This document shows, piece by piece, positions 10,839 through 21,969 of a DNA stretch of 64,000 nt. Numbering within the stretch: position 1 is the first letter of the stretch; each line of letters begins with the position of its first letter. Location of the stretch: the NCBI RefSeq assembly GCF_018408855.1, contig NZ_AP024322.1, forward strand, positions 2,170,001 to 2,234,000, in the 5' to 3' direction. The position numbers and the translations under genes are program-made. The notes beneath the pieces were generated by a model. The model saw only the letters and a program-made list of their open reading frames with translations. It was not told the origin of the DNA and ran no database searches. The stretch comes from Caballeronia sp. NK8. Lineage in GTDB: Bacteria > Pseudomonadota > Gammaproteobacteria > Burkholderiales > Burkholderiaceae.

Positions 10839-11921
10839 TCAGCGGGCTCGCGGATACGAACCGAGAATCTTCAGGAACGCGGCCTTGCGCCCGAGCTCTT
10901 CCAGCGCGGCGGCGACGGCCGGGTTGTCGCGATGGCCTTCGATGTCGATATAGAAGTAGTACTCCCACGTGCCCGAGCGCGCGGGACGCGATTCGAAGCG
11001 CGTCATCGAGACGCCGTGTTTCGCGAGCGGCTCCAGCAGCTTGAACACGGCACCCGCCTCGTTCGACACCGACACGATGAGCGAGGTCTGATCATGGCCG
11101 CTCGAATCGGTCGGCTGCTTGCCGACGATCACGAAGCGCGTGCGATTGTGCGGATCGTCCTGAATCATCGAGAACACGACGCCCAGGCCGTAATGCGTGG
11201 CCGCGCGGTCGCCGGCGATGGCCGCGACAGTCGGATCGCTCACCGCCATGCGCGCGGCTTCCGCATTGCTCGACACCGCCTGACGCTCCAGATGCGGCGC
11301 GTTTGCGGTGAGCCAGCGCTGGCACTGCGCGAGCGCCTGCGGATGCGCGCACACGCGCGTCACGCCATCGAGCGTGCCGGACGCGGTCAGCAGATTGTGA
11401 TGAATCGGCAACGCGAGTTCGCCGCCGATCAGAAGCGAGGTCTGCAACAACAGATCCAGCGTGCGCGACACCGCGCCTTCGGCCGAATTCTCGACCGGCA
11501 CGACGCCGTACTGCGCCGCGCCCGCTTCAACGGCGCGAAACACTTCGTCGATCGACGGGCACGGCACGCCCTGAATCGAATGCCCGAAGTATTCGAACAT
11601 CGCCTGTTCGCTGTATGTGCCGACGGGACCGAGAAACGCGGCGCTGATGGTCTGTTCGAGCGCGCGGCTCGCGGCCATGATCTCGCGCCAGATCGAAGCA
11701 ATGTGCTCGTCGGCGAGCGGCCCGTCGCTCATGTCCTGCAGACGCGCGATGACCTGCATCTCGCGCTCGGGGCGAAACACCGGCGCGTTGAAATGCTTCT
11801 TCACTTCGCCGACTTCGAGCGCGACGGAAGCGCGCTGATTCAACAGCGCGATGAGTTGTGCGTCGAGCACGTCGATGCGTTCACGCAGCGGTTTGAGTCT
11901 TGAATTGAGATCGTCGTCCAT
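10839..11921 (-). CDS. pheA: bifunctional chorismate mutase / prephenate dehydratase
   Basis: Converts chorismate to prephenate and then phenylpyruvate for phenylalanine synthesis. The 360 residues divide into an AroQ-type mutase (about 1-95, with LRERIDVLDAQLIALLNQRA), a dehydratase domain (about 95-270, with GPVGTYSEQA and the ENSAEGAVSRTLD loop), and a C-terminal ACT regulatory domain (ESRPARSGTWEYYFYIDIEGH). The ESRP motif of the phenylalanine-binding ACT site is intact, so feedback inhibition is likely. Confidence 0.97.
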   Translation of the reverse strand: MDDDLNSRLKPLRERIDVLDAQLIALLNQRASVALEVGEVKKHFNAPVFRPEREMQVIARLQDMSDGPLADEHIASIWREIMAASRALEQTISAAFLGPVGTYSEQAMFEYFGHSIQGVPCPSIDEVFRAVEAGAAQYGVVPVENSAEGAVSRTLDLLLQTSLLIGGELALPIHHNLLTASGTLDGVTRVCAHPQALAQCQRWLTANAPHLERQAVSSNAEAARMAVSDPTVAAIAGDRAATHYGLGVVFSMIQDDPHNRTRFVIVGKQPTDSSGHDQTSLIVSVSNEAGAVFKLLEPLAKHGVSMTRFESRPARSGTWEYYFYIDIEGHRDNPAVAAALEELGRKAAFLKILGSYPRAR

Positions 11922-11960
11922 GCGGTGCTTGAGCGATTGCGGTTAAAGGAGCGAACGCAC

Positions 11961-13043
11961 TTAGGCGCTCGTCCGCTCGAATTCCTTCATGTAGTCGACG
12001 AGCGCCTTGACGCCCTCGATCGGCACCGCGTTGTAGATCGATGCCCGCATGCCGCCGACGGACTTGTGGCCCTTCAGTTGCAACAGGCCGCGCGCCTTCG
12101 CGCCGGCCAGGAAATCGGTGTTGCGCGATTCGTCGGCAAGGAAGAACGGCACGTTCATCCGCGATCGGTTCTGACGCTCGACCTTGTTGACGTAGAAATC
12201 GCTGGAATCGATGGTGTCGTAGAGCAGCGTGGCCTTTTCGACATTGCGCGCCTCCATCGCTTCCAGGCCGCCCTGCTGCTTCAGCCATTTGAAAACGAGC
12301 CCGGCGATGTAGATCGCGTAGGTGGGCGGCGTGTTGTACATCGAGTTGTTTTCCGCGACGGTCTTCCATTCGAACGCCGACGGACAAATGGGCAGCGCGC
12401 GGTCGAGCAGGTCTTCGCGCACGATCACCACGGTCACGCCCGCCATGCCGATGTTCTTCTGCGCGCCGCCGAAGAGCACGCCGTACTTGGCGATGTCCAT
12501 CGGGCGCGACAGGATGTGCGAGGACGCATCGGCGACGAGCGGAATGTCGCCGAGATCGGGAATCTCGAAGGCTTCGACGCCATCGATGGTTTCGTTGCTG
12601 CACAGATGCACGTAGGCCGGATCGTCCGACAGCTTCCATTCGCTGAAGGCCGGCACGCGCGTGAAGCCCGCTTCGGTCTTGCCGTTGGCCGCGAGATGCG
12701 GCGTGCCGTACTTCTGCGCTTCCTTGAACGATTTCGTCGACCAGGAACCGGTCACGACGAAGTCGGCGGTTTGCTTCTTGCCGAGCAGGTTCATCGGGAC
12801 GATGGCGTTCTCGCCGATGCCGCCGCCCTGCAGAAAGAGAATCCGATGCGATGCGGGCACCTTCAGCAACTCGCGCAAGTCGGTCAGCGCCGCCTCGTGA
12901 ATCGACATAAACTCGGCGCCGCGGTGGCTCATTTCCATCACGCTCATACCGCTGCCTTGCCAGTCGAGCATTTCGTCGGCTGCCTGTTTCAGGACTTCTT
13001 CTGGCATGGCGGCTGGGCCGGCGGAGAAATTGAACACGCGCAT
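11961..13043 (-). CDS. serC: phosphoserine aminotransferase
   Basis: PLP enzyme that makes phosphoserine from phosphohydroxypyruvate and also acts in pyridoxal phosphate synthesis. The 360 residues start [18 protein letters not shown], and the PLP-lysine motif is seen in [18 protein letters not shown]. An in-frame extension of 55 codons is open upstream but is basic and unconserved. The gene lies 39 bases upstream of pheA in an amino acid synthesis run. Confidence 0.97.
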   Translation of the reverse strand: MRVFNFSAGPAAMPEEVLKQAADEMLDWQGSGMSVMEMSHRGAEFMSIHEAALTDLRELLKVPASHRILFLQGGGIGENAIVPMNLLGKKQTADFVVTGSWSTKSFKEAQKYGTPHLAANGKTEAGFTRVPAFSEWKLSDDPAYVHLCSNETIDGVEAFEIPDLGDIPLVADASSHILSRPMDIAKYGVLFGGAQKNIGMAGVTVVIVREDLLDRALPICPSAFEWKTVAENNSMYNTPPTYAIYIAGLVFKWLKQQGGLEAMEARNVEKATLLYDTIDSSDFYVNKVERQNRSRMNVPFFLADESRNTDFLAGAKARGLLQLKGHKSVGGMRASIYNAVPIEGVKALVDYMKEFERTSA

Positions 13044-13238
13044 CTGGGGATCCCGGAGTTCCGAAGGGTCAGGCGCGATCGAACGGCGGATGAAACGAAG
13101 ACCGCGTTTTCGCGCCCGAAAAAAGAAATGACTGCTTGCGCTCGCGCGCAAACAGCCATTATCGCACTGTCCTGAAAACCCGCCAATGCACGGGGCGGTG
13201 AGCCCCATCAGCCGATTTGTGTCAGGACCTCGCCGCGC

Positions 13239-13853
13239 TTACTTGCCCGGCTTGACGCTCGCCACTTCCGAGTCGGCTTGCGTGCGCGTCGCCTTGATGG
13301 CTTGCGGCATGTACTTCTGCATCAGGCCGTTCACGACGTCGCGGCCAACCTGGTCCTGAACCTGGATGAACTTGCGGCCGGTCGGGCTCTTGTAGAAGTT
13401 GGTCAGATCCTTGATTTCGTCGGTCGAGTAGTACTTTGCGTACGCGTCGTACTGAGCCTGCATCGCATCCTTGCGGAATGCGTCGGTCGCGAAAACCTGG
13501 CCAGCGGAATCAACCAGCTTCGGCACTGCATTCTTTTGCAGCGACGGAACGGCGGCCTGCTTCTGCTTGTCGTTCAGCGTCTTGTTCTCGGACAGTGCGT
13601 CCGAGAGGATCGCCGGCACGAGTTGCTTCGACTGCATCTGCGCGCTGTTACCGATCGCACCGACCAGCTTCTGCGCGTCGATCGCGTCGAGCAGATCCTT
13701 GATCGCGGCTTGCTTGGCCGGATCAACCGGGGCTGCTGCGGCCGGCGCCGGCGCCGACTGTGCGGGCGCCTGGTTCTGAAGCGACTGTGCCATCGCGAAA
13801 GTCGGTACGAAAGCGGCCAGCAACATCCACTGCTTGAAACGTCCTTGCATCAT
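13239..13853 (-). CDS. secreted DUF2059 domain protein
   Basis: A 204-residue exported protein with a signal peptide (KQWMLLAAFVPTFAMAQ), an Ala/Pro/Gln-rich linker (about residues 22-45), and a helical DUF2059 domain that ends with the conserved stretch TNFYKSPTGRKFIQVQDQVG. The biochemical role of DUF2059 proteins is not established. Two adjacent ATG codons exist at 13853 and 13850; the second is better spaced from GGGAG. It lies between gyrA and serC, where such a gene is usual in this family. Confidence 0.85.
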   Translation of the reverse strand: MMQGRFKQWMLLAAFVPTFAMAQSLQNQAPAQSAPAPAAAAPVDPAKQAAIKDLLDAIDAQKLVGAIGNSAQMQSKQLVPAILSDALSENKTLNDKQKQAAVPSLQKNAVPKLVDSAGQVFATDAFRKDAMQAQYDAYAKYYSTDEIKDLTNFYKSPTGRKFIQVQDQVGRDVVNGLMQKYMPQAIKATRTQADSEVASVKPGK

Positions 13854-13995
13854 TACTCCCTGTAAAAAATATCCAGTTCAGCACTGGCGACGAGCTTTTG
13901 CACGTTGTCCGACACCGGCAACGAACTCACGTCGCGCAGCTTAACCAATCCGAGCTTTCAAAAGCGATAACGAGTGCCTTACGACACAAAAAATA

Positions 13996-16641
<2,646 letters not shown>

Positions 16642-16840
16642 TATCCGTGTCTTGTACTTTGCAGCGGCGACACGGCAGCGCGCGCGGCGATTTCACGCGA
16701 CCCGCCAGCCGCGCGACGAGCCGGCGTGGCGCGTAGCCGACGTACGCTGCGCGCCGCGTATGCAGCGCATGCCTTTTATGCGCTGCGAACGCAGCACATC
16801 AGGAGATTCTACCATGCGCGATATTCGCGCCCGAACGCGC

Positions 16841-16856
16841 ACTGTATACATACAGT
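16841..16856. promoter_or_regulatory. perfect palindrome upstream of gyrA
   Basis: ACTGTAT-AC-ATACAGT is a perfect 7-2-7 inverted repeat. It lies about 30 bases upstream of the putative gyrA -10 box on the minus strand, the position of an operator or activator site. It resembles a LexA box (CTGT-N8-ACAG) but with six rather than eight central bases, so the cognate protein is unknown. Confidence 0.45.
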
Positions 16857-17207
16857 TGCATGTCGGTCGGGACACCGGCATGTGCGCGCCGAATTCGCAA
16901 TGCGCAACGCCGTACCAATTACTTACAAAAACCGGGGAACGAATTCAGTCATTTCGTCACGCGGGCGGGCTATCATGCCGCCTCGTCGTTTTGCCAGACG
17001 CATGAGTACCCGCGGTAAAAATACGCAGGAAATCGCTTTCGGGCACGCAATGTGCGCGCGTTTTGCGCCTTCCGCGGCCTCGACCGTCTCCTGTCCCCTT
17101 CTTGTTGCGCATGCACCACATAAGGTTGCGGGCGTACCGGGGTCGGGGATATTTTTATCGTCGCAAGGGAACGATATGGCAAAATGCCAACGCACAAACT
17201 TAGACAC

Positions 17208-17262
17208 TGCTCGAAGTCTATACAGCGCGTTTTGTTCCGTAGGGAATGTTATACTTCGAGCA
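17208..17262 (+). promoter_or_regulatory. inverted repeat flanking the probable ompA-like promoter
   Basis: TGCTCGAAGT (17208-17217) and ACTTCGAGCA (17253-17262) are perfect 10-base inverted arms. The segment between them ends with TATACT (17250-17255), a good -10 box about 75 bases before the start codon of the OmpA-family gene. Either an operator or a structured leader; which one depends on the true transcription start. Confidence 0.4.
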
Positions 17263-17331
17263 ATGTATGACTTGTCTTCGTCTACAGGCTCGCAGTAAAC
17301 CTGCGGTAATCTCAATTTCGAGAGGAGAAAT

Positions 17332-17994
17332 ATGAATAAACTTTCAAAGCTCGCGTTCATTGCAGCTACCGCAGTTATGGCTGCATCGGCCTCGGCACAG
17401 TCCGTGCCGGCCTCGCGACAAGCCGTGAACGATAACTGGGTGAACGGTACGGGCGAGTATGTGTGGATGAACGGCACGAACGAACTGTGCTGGCGCGACG
17501 CATTCTGGACCCCGGCTACGGCAAACGCGAAGTGCGATGGCGCGCTGGTCGCGCAAGCACCGACGCCGCCGGCACCGGTCGCTCCGCCGCCCCCGGTCAT
17601 CCAGAGCCAGAAGGTCACCTATCAGGCTGACGCGCTGTTCGACTTCGACAAGGCAGTCCTGAAGCCGGCTGGTAAGGAAAAGCTTGACGATCTCGCATCG
17701 AAGATCGGCGCGCTGAACCTCGAAGTCGTCGTTGCGACGGGTTACACCGACCGCATCGGTTCGGACAAGTACAACGACCGTCTGTCGCTGCGCCGTGCGC
17801 AAGCTGTGAAGGCTTACCTGGTCAGCAAGGGCATCGAAGCCAACCGTATCTACACGGAAGGCAAGGGCAAGCGCGACCCGGTCACGAAGGGTACCTGCCA
17901 ACAGAAGAACCGCAAGCAACTCATCGCCTGCCTCGCACCGGATCGTCGCGTGGAAGTCGAAGTTGTGGGCACGACCCGTCAGCCGCAGCAGTAA
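17332..17994 (+). CDS. OmpA-family outer-membrane protein
   Basis: A 220-residue exported protein with a signal peptide (LAFIAATAVMAASASAQ), a short region WVNGTGEYVWMNGTNELCW typical of beta-proteobacterial OmpA-like proteins, a Pro/Ala linker (about 65-85), and a peptidoglycan-binding OmpA C-terminal domain with the FDFDKAVLKPAG start and the DRIGSDKYNDRLSLRRAQAV motif. It lacks an eight-stranded barrel, so it probably tethers the outer membrane to peptidoglycan as a lipoprotein-like or periplasmic protein. A strong GAGAGGAGAAAT ribosome site precedes the ATG, and codon use suggests high expression. Confidence 0.93.
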   Translation: MNKLSKLAFIAATAVMAASASAQSVPASRQAVNDNWVNGTGEYVWMNGTNELCWRDAFWTPATANAKCDGALVAQAPTPPAPVAPPPPVIQSQKVTYQADALFDFDKAVLKPAGKEKLDDLASKIGALNLEVVVATGYTDRIGSDKYNDRLSLRRAQAVKAYLVSKGIEANRIYTEGKGKRDPVTKGTCQQKNRKQLIACLAPDRRVEVEVVGTTRQPQQ

Positions 17995-18018
17995 TCGCGA
18001 GTTGGATTGCCGCAGATC

Positions 18019-18047
18019 AAACCCCCGCTTCGGCGGGGGTTTTTTTA
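18019..18047 (+). terminator. rho-independent terminator after the OmpA-family gene
   Basis: AAACCCCCGC-TTCG-GCGGGGGTTTTTTT is a perfect GC-rich stem with a UUCG loop and a long T run, 25 bases after the stop codon. Confidence 0.95.
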
Positions 18048-18115
18048 TGCCCGAAGCTTTTGGGGCATTCGTTTAATGAATCATCATTTCGGGTAGGCTT
18101 CAGCTATTGCCCTTT

Positions 18116-18144
18116 TTGCCCGCCCATTGCAGCGCCTATATACT
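18116..18144 (+). promoter_or_regulatory. sigma-70 type promoter for ubiG
   Basis: TTGCCC (18116-18121), a 17-base spacer and TATACT (18139-18144) lie 42 bases before the ubiG start codon and after the preceding terminator. This would start a ubiG-gph transcript. Confidence 0.6.
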
Positions 18145-18186
18145 CGGTTCTAATCGATTCACGACTCAAACAAGGCATTTCCGAAC

Positions 18187-18885
18187 ATGACCAACGTCGA
18201 TCCCCACGAACTTCAGAAATTCAGCGAGCTCGCGCATCGCTGGTGGGACCCGAACGCCGAGTTCAAACCGCTGCATGAACTGAACCCGGTACGGCTCGAC
18301 TGGATCGACGCGCATGCGCATTTAAGCGCCAAGCGCGTGCTCGACATCGGCTGCGGCGGCGGCATTCTGTCCGAATCGATGGCCACGCGCGGCGCGAACG
18401 TGAAGGGCATCGATCTTTCGTCGAGCGCGCTCGGCGTGGCCGATCTGCATAGTCTCGAGAGCGGTGTCGAAGTCGCGTATGAAGAGATTTCGGCTGAGGC
18501 GCTCGCCGCGCGCGAGCCCGGTTCCTACGACGTCGTCACCTGCATGGAGATGCTGGAGCACGTGCCGAATCCGGCAGGCACCGTCGCGGCATGCGCCGCG
18601 CTCGTGAAGCCCGGCGGCTGGGTGTTCTTTTCCACGCTGAACCGCAACGCGAAGGCCTATCTGTTCGCTGTGATCGGCGCCGAATACATCGCGCGCATGC
18701 TGCCGCGCGGCACGCACGATTATTCGCGTTTCATCAAGCCGTCGGAGCTCGCCACGTTCGCGCGCGCCGCCTCGCTGCTGCCCGTCGACATCAAGGGCGT
18801 TACCTATCGGCCGATCTCCAGGCACTTCGGCCTGTCGAACGATTCCAGCATCAACTACATGATGGCTTGCCGCCGCGAAGCCTGA
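18187..18885 (+). CDS. ubiG: ubiquinone biosynthesis O-methyltransferase
   Basis: SAM-dependent enzyme that carries out both O-methylations of ubiquinone synthesis. The 232 residues show the family start ([29 protein letters not shown] is split by typical landmarks WWDP and LHELNPVR), SAM motif [17 protein letters not shown] and the [11 protein letters not shown] motif. It lies 5 bases upstream of gph, so the two are cotranscribed, the usual arrangement next to gyrA and ompA in this family. Confidence 0.96.
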   Translation: MTNVDPHELQKFSELAHRWWDPNAEFKPLHELNPVRLDWIDAHAHLSAKRVLDIGCGGGILSESMATRGANVKGIDLSSSALGVADLHSLESGVEVAYEEISAEALAAREPGSYDVVTCMEMLEHVPNPAGTVAACAALVKPGGWVFFSTLNRNAKAYLFAVIGAEYIARMLPRGTHDYSRFIKPSELATFARAASLLPVDIKGVTYRPISRHFGLSNDSSINYMMACRREA

Positions 18886-18889
18886 CGCC

Positions 18890-19654
18890 ATGATCAACGA
18901 CGATCCCCTGTCCACGGGCACCATCGACACCAAACCTCTTCCGGAAGAGACCACTCCCCTGCCCCAGCGCCTCGCCGAAGGCGACGGTCTCGGGTTGTGC
19001 CAGGCCGTGCTGTTCGACCTCGACGGCACCATCGCCGATACCGCGCCCGATCTCGTCGCCGCGGTGAACAAGATGCGGCACGACCGTGGCCTCGAAATGC
19101 GTCCTCTCGAAACGTTGCGGCCGTATGCGTCGGCGGGCGCGCGCGGGCTGCTCGGCGGGGCGTTCGAGATCGGGCCGGAGCATCACGACTTCGCGTCGAT
19201 GCGCGATGAATTCCTCGCCAACTACGAGGCCGATCTCTGCATCGAAACCACGCTCTTTCCGGGCATCAGCGAGATTCTCGATCAGCTCGATGCGCGCGGC
19301 GTGCGCTGGGGCATCGTGACGAACAAGGTGACGCGTTTCGCCGCGCCGCTCGTCGGCTTGCTGGGGCTCGACACGCGCGCCGGGTGCCTCGTCTGCGGCG
19401 ACACCACGCCGCATTCGAAGCCTCACCCTGCGCCGCTCCTGCACGCGGCCGAGTTGCTGGATGTCGCACCCGAACGCATCGTCTATGTCGGCGACGATCT
19501 GCGCGACGTGCAAGCCGGCTTCGCGGCGGGCATGATCACCGTGGCAGCCGCCTACGGCTATTGCGGCGACGACATTCCGCCGCGCCGCTGGCATGCGAAT
19601 CACGTGGTCGATTCGCCTGAAGAGTTGCAGAACCTGCTGCGCGACATCGCGTGA
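18890..19654 (+). CDS. gph: phosphoglycolate phosphatase (HAD family)
   Basis: Removes phosphate from 2-phosphoglycolate formed in DNA repair or by oxygenase side reactions. The 254 residues have the HAD motifs: LFDLDGTIADTAPDL (nucleophile Asp and acid Asp), the VTNK motif II, and GDDLRDVQAG motif IV. Here the first 35 residues are an unusual polar extension (MINDDPLSTGTIDTK) before the domain; an internal start may be the true one. Nearest neighbours are ubiG and ssrA. Confidence 0.9.
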   Translation: MINDDPLSTGTIDTKPLPEETTPLPQRLAEGDGLGLCQAVLFDLDGTIADTAPDLVAAVNKMRHDRGLEMRPLETLRPYASAGARGLLGGAFEIGPEHHDFASMRDEFLANYEADLCIETTLFPGISEILDQLDARGVRWGIVTNKVTRFAAPLVGLLGLDTRAGCLVCGDTTPHSKPHPAPLLHAAELLDVAPERIVYVGDDLRDVQAGFAAGMITVAAAYGYCGDDIPPRRWHANHVVDSPEELQNLLRDIA

Positions 19655-19718
19655 GTTGCGCGCGAGCGGCACATGCGGGGCCTTGAAAACCGCGCCGTTC
19701 GCCTCAGATGACTTTTCG

Positions 19719-19727
19719 TGGGATAAT
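19719..19727 (+). promoter_or_regulatory. extended -10 promoter element of ssrA
   Basis: TGGGATAAT is an extended -10 element 13 bases before the mature tmRNA 5' end; tmRNA is trimmed by RNase P, so a start slightly upstream of the mature end is expected. No strong -35 box is seen. Confidence 0.45.
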
Positions 19728-19740
19728 TTCTGTTCTGCTT

Positions 19741-20098
19741 GGGGGCGACCTGGTTTCGACAGGGGTTGTGAAGCGGTCAGGGCATACCGAGGACCCGTCA
19801 CCTCGTTAATCAATGGGAAAAACGTAACTGCAAACGACGATACGTTCGCACTGGCAGCCTAAGGGCCGCCGTCCTCTCACTAATTCGCTGACGGGTTAGG
19901 GTAGCAATGCCACGAGAGGTCATATACGTCAGATAAGCTTTTGCGGCGTCACGACGCCAAAGTCGAAAATTTAGTGAATCGCCTTAACGCAGCGTGTTCG
20001 TCCGCGTCGTTGGGGCTAAATCAAATGACAGAACTAAGTATGTAGAACTGTTCGTAGAGCGCTTCTGGACGCGGGTTCGATTCCCGCCGCCTCCACCA
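19741..20098 (+). ncRNA. ssrA: transfer-messenger RNA (tmRNA)
   Basis: Rescues stalled ribosomes by acting as tRNA-Ala and then as a short mRNA. The 5' end GGGGGCG pairs with CGCCTCC before the 3' ACCA, and a T-loop (GGTTCGATTCCC) is present at the 3' end, so both halves of the tRNA-like domain are in one unpermuted molecule. The internal frame from GCA at 19830 to TAA at 19862 encodes the tag ANDDTFALAA, the form seen in Burkholderia. It stands between gph and its own terminator. Confidence 0.98.
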
Positions 20099-20113
20099 AA
20101 AATACCCCCGGTT

Positions 20114-20150
20114 AAAACCCGCGATCGCGCAAGCATCGCGGGTTTTTTCT
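20114..20150 (+). terminator. rho-independent terminator after ssrA
   Basis: CCCGCGAT and ATCGCGGG form a stem around a nine-base loop, preceded by AAAA and followed by TTTTTT, starting 16 bases past the tmRNA 3' end. Confidence 0.9.
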
Positions 20151-20167
20151 TTGGCGCGCGACAGACG

Positions 20168-20193
20168 AAAAAAAGCCCCGCGCGAGGCGGGGC
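20168..20193 (-). terminator. rho-independent terminator, minus strand
   Basis: On the minus strand GCCCCGCCTCGCGCGGGGC is followed by at least seven T residues. It faces the ssrA terminator and would end the transcript of the small secreted-protein gene at 20356-20625. Confidence 0.85.
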
Positions 20194-20355
20194 AAACATC
20201 CTTGAGAGACGTAGCGAGGACAGAGACAACCTCCACTACGCCCGAGAGAATAGGCTTCCGAAGCCATGCTTCGTATCGGACCGGTCCTAATGCTGCTGCC
20301 GTGTGTCAATTATCAACCGTTCGGTGCGCGGGCGACGGCGATCCCGCGAGCGCAC

Positions 20356-20625
20356 TTAGTTCGCGCCGTCTTTCGGACACTTCAGATTGCAGCCGTTCGG
20401 ATCGCCGTTGTCGCCGCGTCGGCGCATGGCGGACTTTCCGTTCTGATACTTCTCAGAAGGCGCGGAGGCCGCGAACTGCATCTGCGGATGCTGGTTGAAG
20501 CGGAATTCGTCCTGCAGCACCCCGCCCGGAATGCCCGGTGAATTCTGGGCAAAGGCGACGGGAATCAGGTACATCGCGCCGACGACGAGCGCGGCGGAAG
20601 AACAAGCGAGCAACGAGAGTTTCAT
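20356..20625 (-). CDS. small secreted protein of unknown function
   Basis: An 89-residue protein with a clear signal peptide (LSLLACSSAALVVGAMYLI, cleaved near AFAQ). The mature part of about 63 residues is polar and has two cysteines near the end (GCNLKCPKDGAN), possibly a disulfide pair. No known family is recognised. It has its own terminator and lies between ssrA and the fds regulator. Signal peptide, termination and normal codon use support a real gene; function is unknown. Confidence 0.6.
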   Translation of the reverse strand: MKLSLLACSSAALVVGAMYLIPVAFAQNSPGIPGGVLQDEFRFNQHPQMQFAASAPSEKYQNGKSAMRRRGDNGDPNGCNLKCPKDGAN

Positions 20626-20770
20626 GGCGGTATATCGCGCGAAAAGAACGCGCTCAGAGCAGTGAAAGTCGACAGCAAACCGTTAGGTTAACCCAATTCG
20701 CCGCCGATGACAGTTTTACCTCCGCCATGCTCTCTTACCGCGCGTTTCCGGTTTTCCGCACGCGCTCACT

Positions 20771-21841
20771 TCAACCACGCAATCCTTCGTCGATATCGAC
20801 GAGCGTGCCGCAGCGCGCCGGATCATAGCCTTCGAGATGAGCGACGCTCTCCGTGAAGCCTTCGCTGCGCAGAATGCGCAATACGGAGGCTAGACGCGCC
20901 TCGTCGAGCCGCGCGCGCTCGCACGCGAAGAAATAATCCTCGTCGATGATCGGAATGAAATCGAGCGCGAAATGCTGCGCGGCCGGCTGCACGCCGAAGC
21001 CGAGATCGGCCATGCCGCTCGCGACGAACGCGGCGATCGCCGAATGCGTGAGTTCCGTGGTCGCATAGCCGTTGATCTGGTCCGGATCGACACCTACACG
21101 CCGCAACGACAGATCGAGCAGCATCCGCGTACCCGAGCCCGGCTGGCGGTTGACGAAACGCACGTCGCTGCGCGCAAGATCGCGCAGACCGGAGATCTGC
21201 TTCGGATTGCCCTTCGGCAGAAAAAGCCCTTGTGTACGGCGCGTGAGCCGGATCAACTGATGTTTGTTCTGATCCAGAAAAGGCCGATAGATATCCGCGC
21301 ACGTCGAACGGAATTCGCCGATCGGCAAATGGAAGCCAGCCAGTTCGCATTCGCCGCGCGCGAGCGCGCTCACGGCTTCGGCGCTCTCGCGATACTTGAT
21401 GTCGACCGGCACGCGCTGATCGCCGAGCGCGCGCACGAGCGTGGCGACCGCATAGCCGTGCGATGCGTGAATCCGCACTTGCGTCACGCCGCCCGCGAGG
21501 CGCCGGTTCAACTCCATCGCGACATCGTTCGCCACCGCCTGCAACGGTGCTTCGAGCCGGTCGCCGCAGACGCGCTGCGCGCGCAGCACCGACTCGCCCA
21601 GCTCCGAGAGCACCGAGCCGCGCCCGCGCGATTTGGTGATGAGCGCGCCGCCGAGACGCGCCTCGATTTCGCGCAACAGACCCCACGCGTGCCGGTAGGA
21701 CAAACCCTTAGCGCTCGCGGCATTCGCGATGCTGCCCGTCTGTGCGACCAGCTGCAAAAGCGGCACAACCGCACTGAGACTGGTTTCCCGGCCGTCGGCG
21801 TCTCGCAGAACCAGTTCGGCACGGCATTCGACGTCCACCAT
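20771..21841 (-). CDS. ModE-type HTH regulator with periplasmic-binding-like domain, probable fds regulator
   Basis: A 356-residue transcription factor with an N-terminal ModE/LysR-like winged helix (SIANAASAKGLSYRHAWGLLREIEARLGG, shown here in part as SYRHAWGLLREIEARLGG) and a C-terminal substrate-binding domain of the PBP superfamily type (FVNRQPGSGTRMLLDLSL). Such proteins sense small anions or molybdate-related ligands. It diverges from the molybdenum enzyme operon fdsGBAD across a 128-base gap, so it probably controls that operon. The ATG at 21841 has a well-placed AAGGAG; an in-frame GTG two codons earlier overlaps that site and was rejected. Confidence 0.85.
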   Translation of the reverse strand: MVDVECRAELVLRDADGRETSLSAVVPLLQLVAQTGSIANAASAKGLSYRHAWGLLREIEARLGGALITKSRGRGSVLSELGESVLRAQRVCGDRLEAPLQAVANDVAMELNRRLAGGVTQVRIHASHGYAVATLVRALGDQRVPVDIKYRESAEAVSALARGECELAGFHLPIGEFRSTCADIYRPFLDQNKHQLIRLTRRTQGLFLPKGNPKQISGLRDLARSDVRFVNRQPGSGTRMLLDLSLRRVGVDPDQINGYATTELTHSAIAAFVASGMADLGFGVQPAAQHFALDFIPIIDEDYFFACERARLDEARLASVLRILRSEGFTESVAHLEGYDPARCGTLVDIDEGLRG

Positions 21842-21969
21842 ATGCACTCCTTCTTCCTATTGCCAAGATATATCACGACGCCTATTGTTCTTTTACAGGC
21901 TCGGCACCCGTAATTATATCGACTCAAATATGTACCAACAAAACATATGCCGAGTGTTGGAGGAGCCCC

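Larger units (their letters stand above)
16642..17331. other. 690-base divergent intergenic region between gyrA and the ompA-like gene
   Basis: No convincing gene is seen. It holds a candidate gyrA minus-strand -10 box (TAGAAT, 16806-16811), a perfect palindrome just upstream of it (16841-16856), and the inverted repeat and promoter-like sequences of the ompA-like gene (17208-17262). A 63-codon plus-strand frame at 16814-17005 has a well-spaced AGGAG but no recognisable product and overlaps the palindrome, so it is not called as a gene. Local AT content rises towards the ompA start. Confidence 0.6.

Noticed and set aside
8613..11903. A 1096-codon open frame on the plus strand opposite aroA, tyrA and pheA
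   Set aside because: It is an Arg/His/Ala-rich frame lying exactly antisense to three well-conserved genes, as expected of high GC at third positions.
13044..13208. Longer serC start
   Set aside because: The 55 extra codons are basic and precede the universally conserved [11 protein letters not shown] start.
16841..16856. LexA/SOS box upstream of gyrA
   Set aside because: The arms CTGT and ACAG are separated by six bases; the beta-proteobacterial LexA box needs eight.
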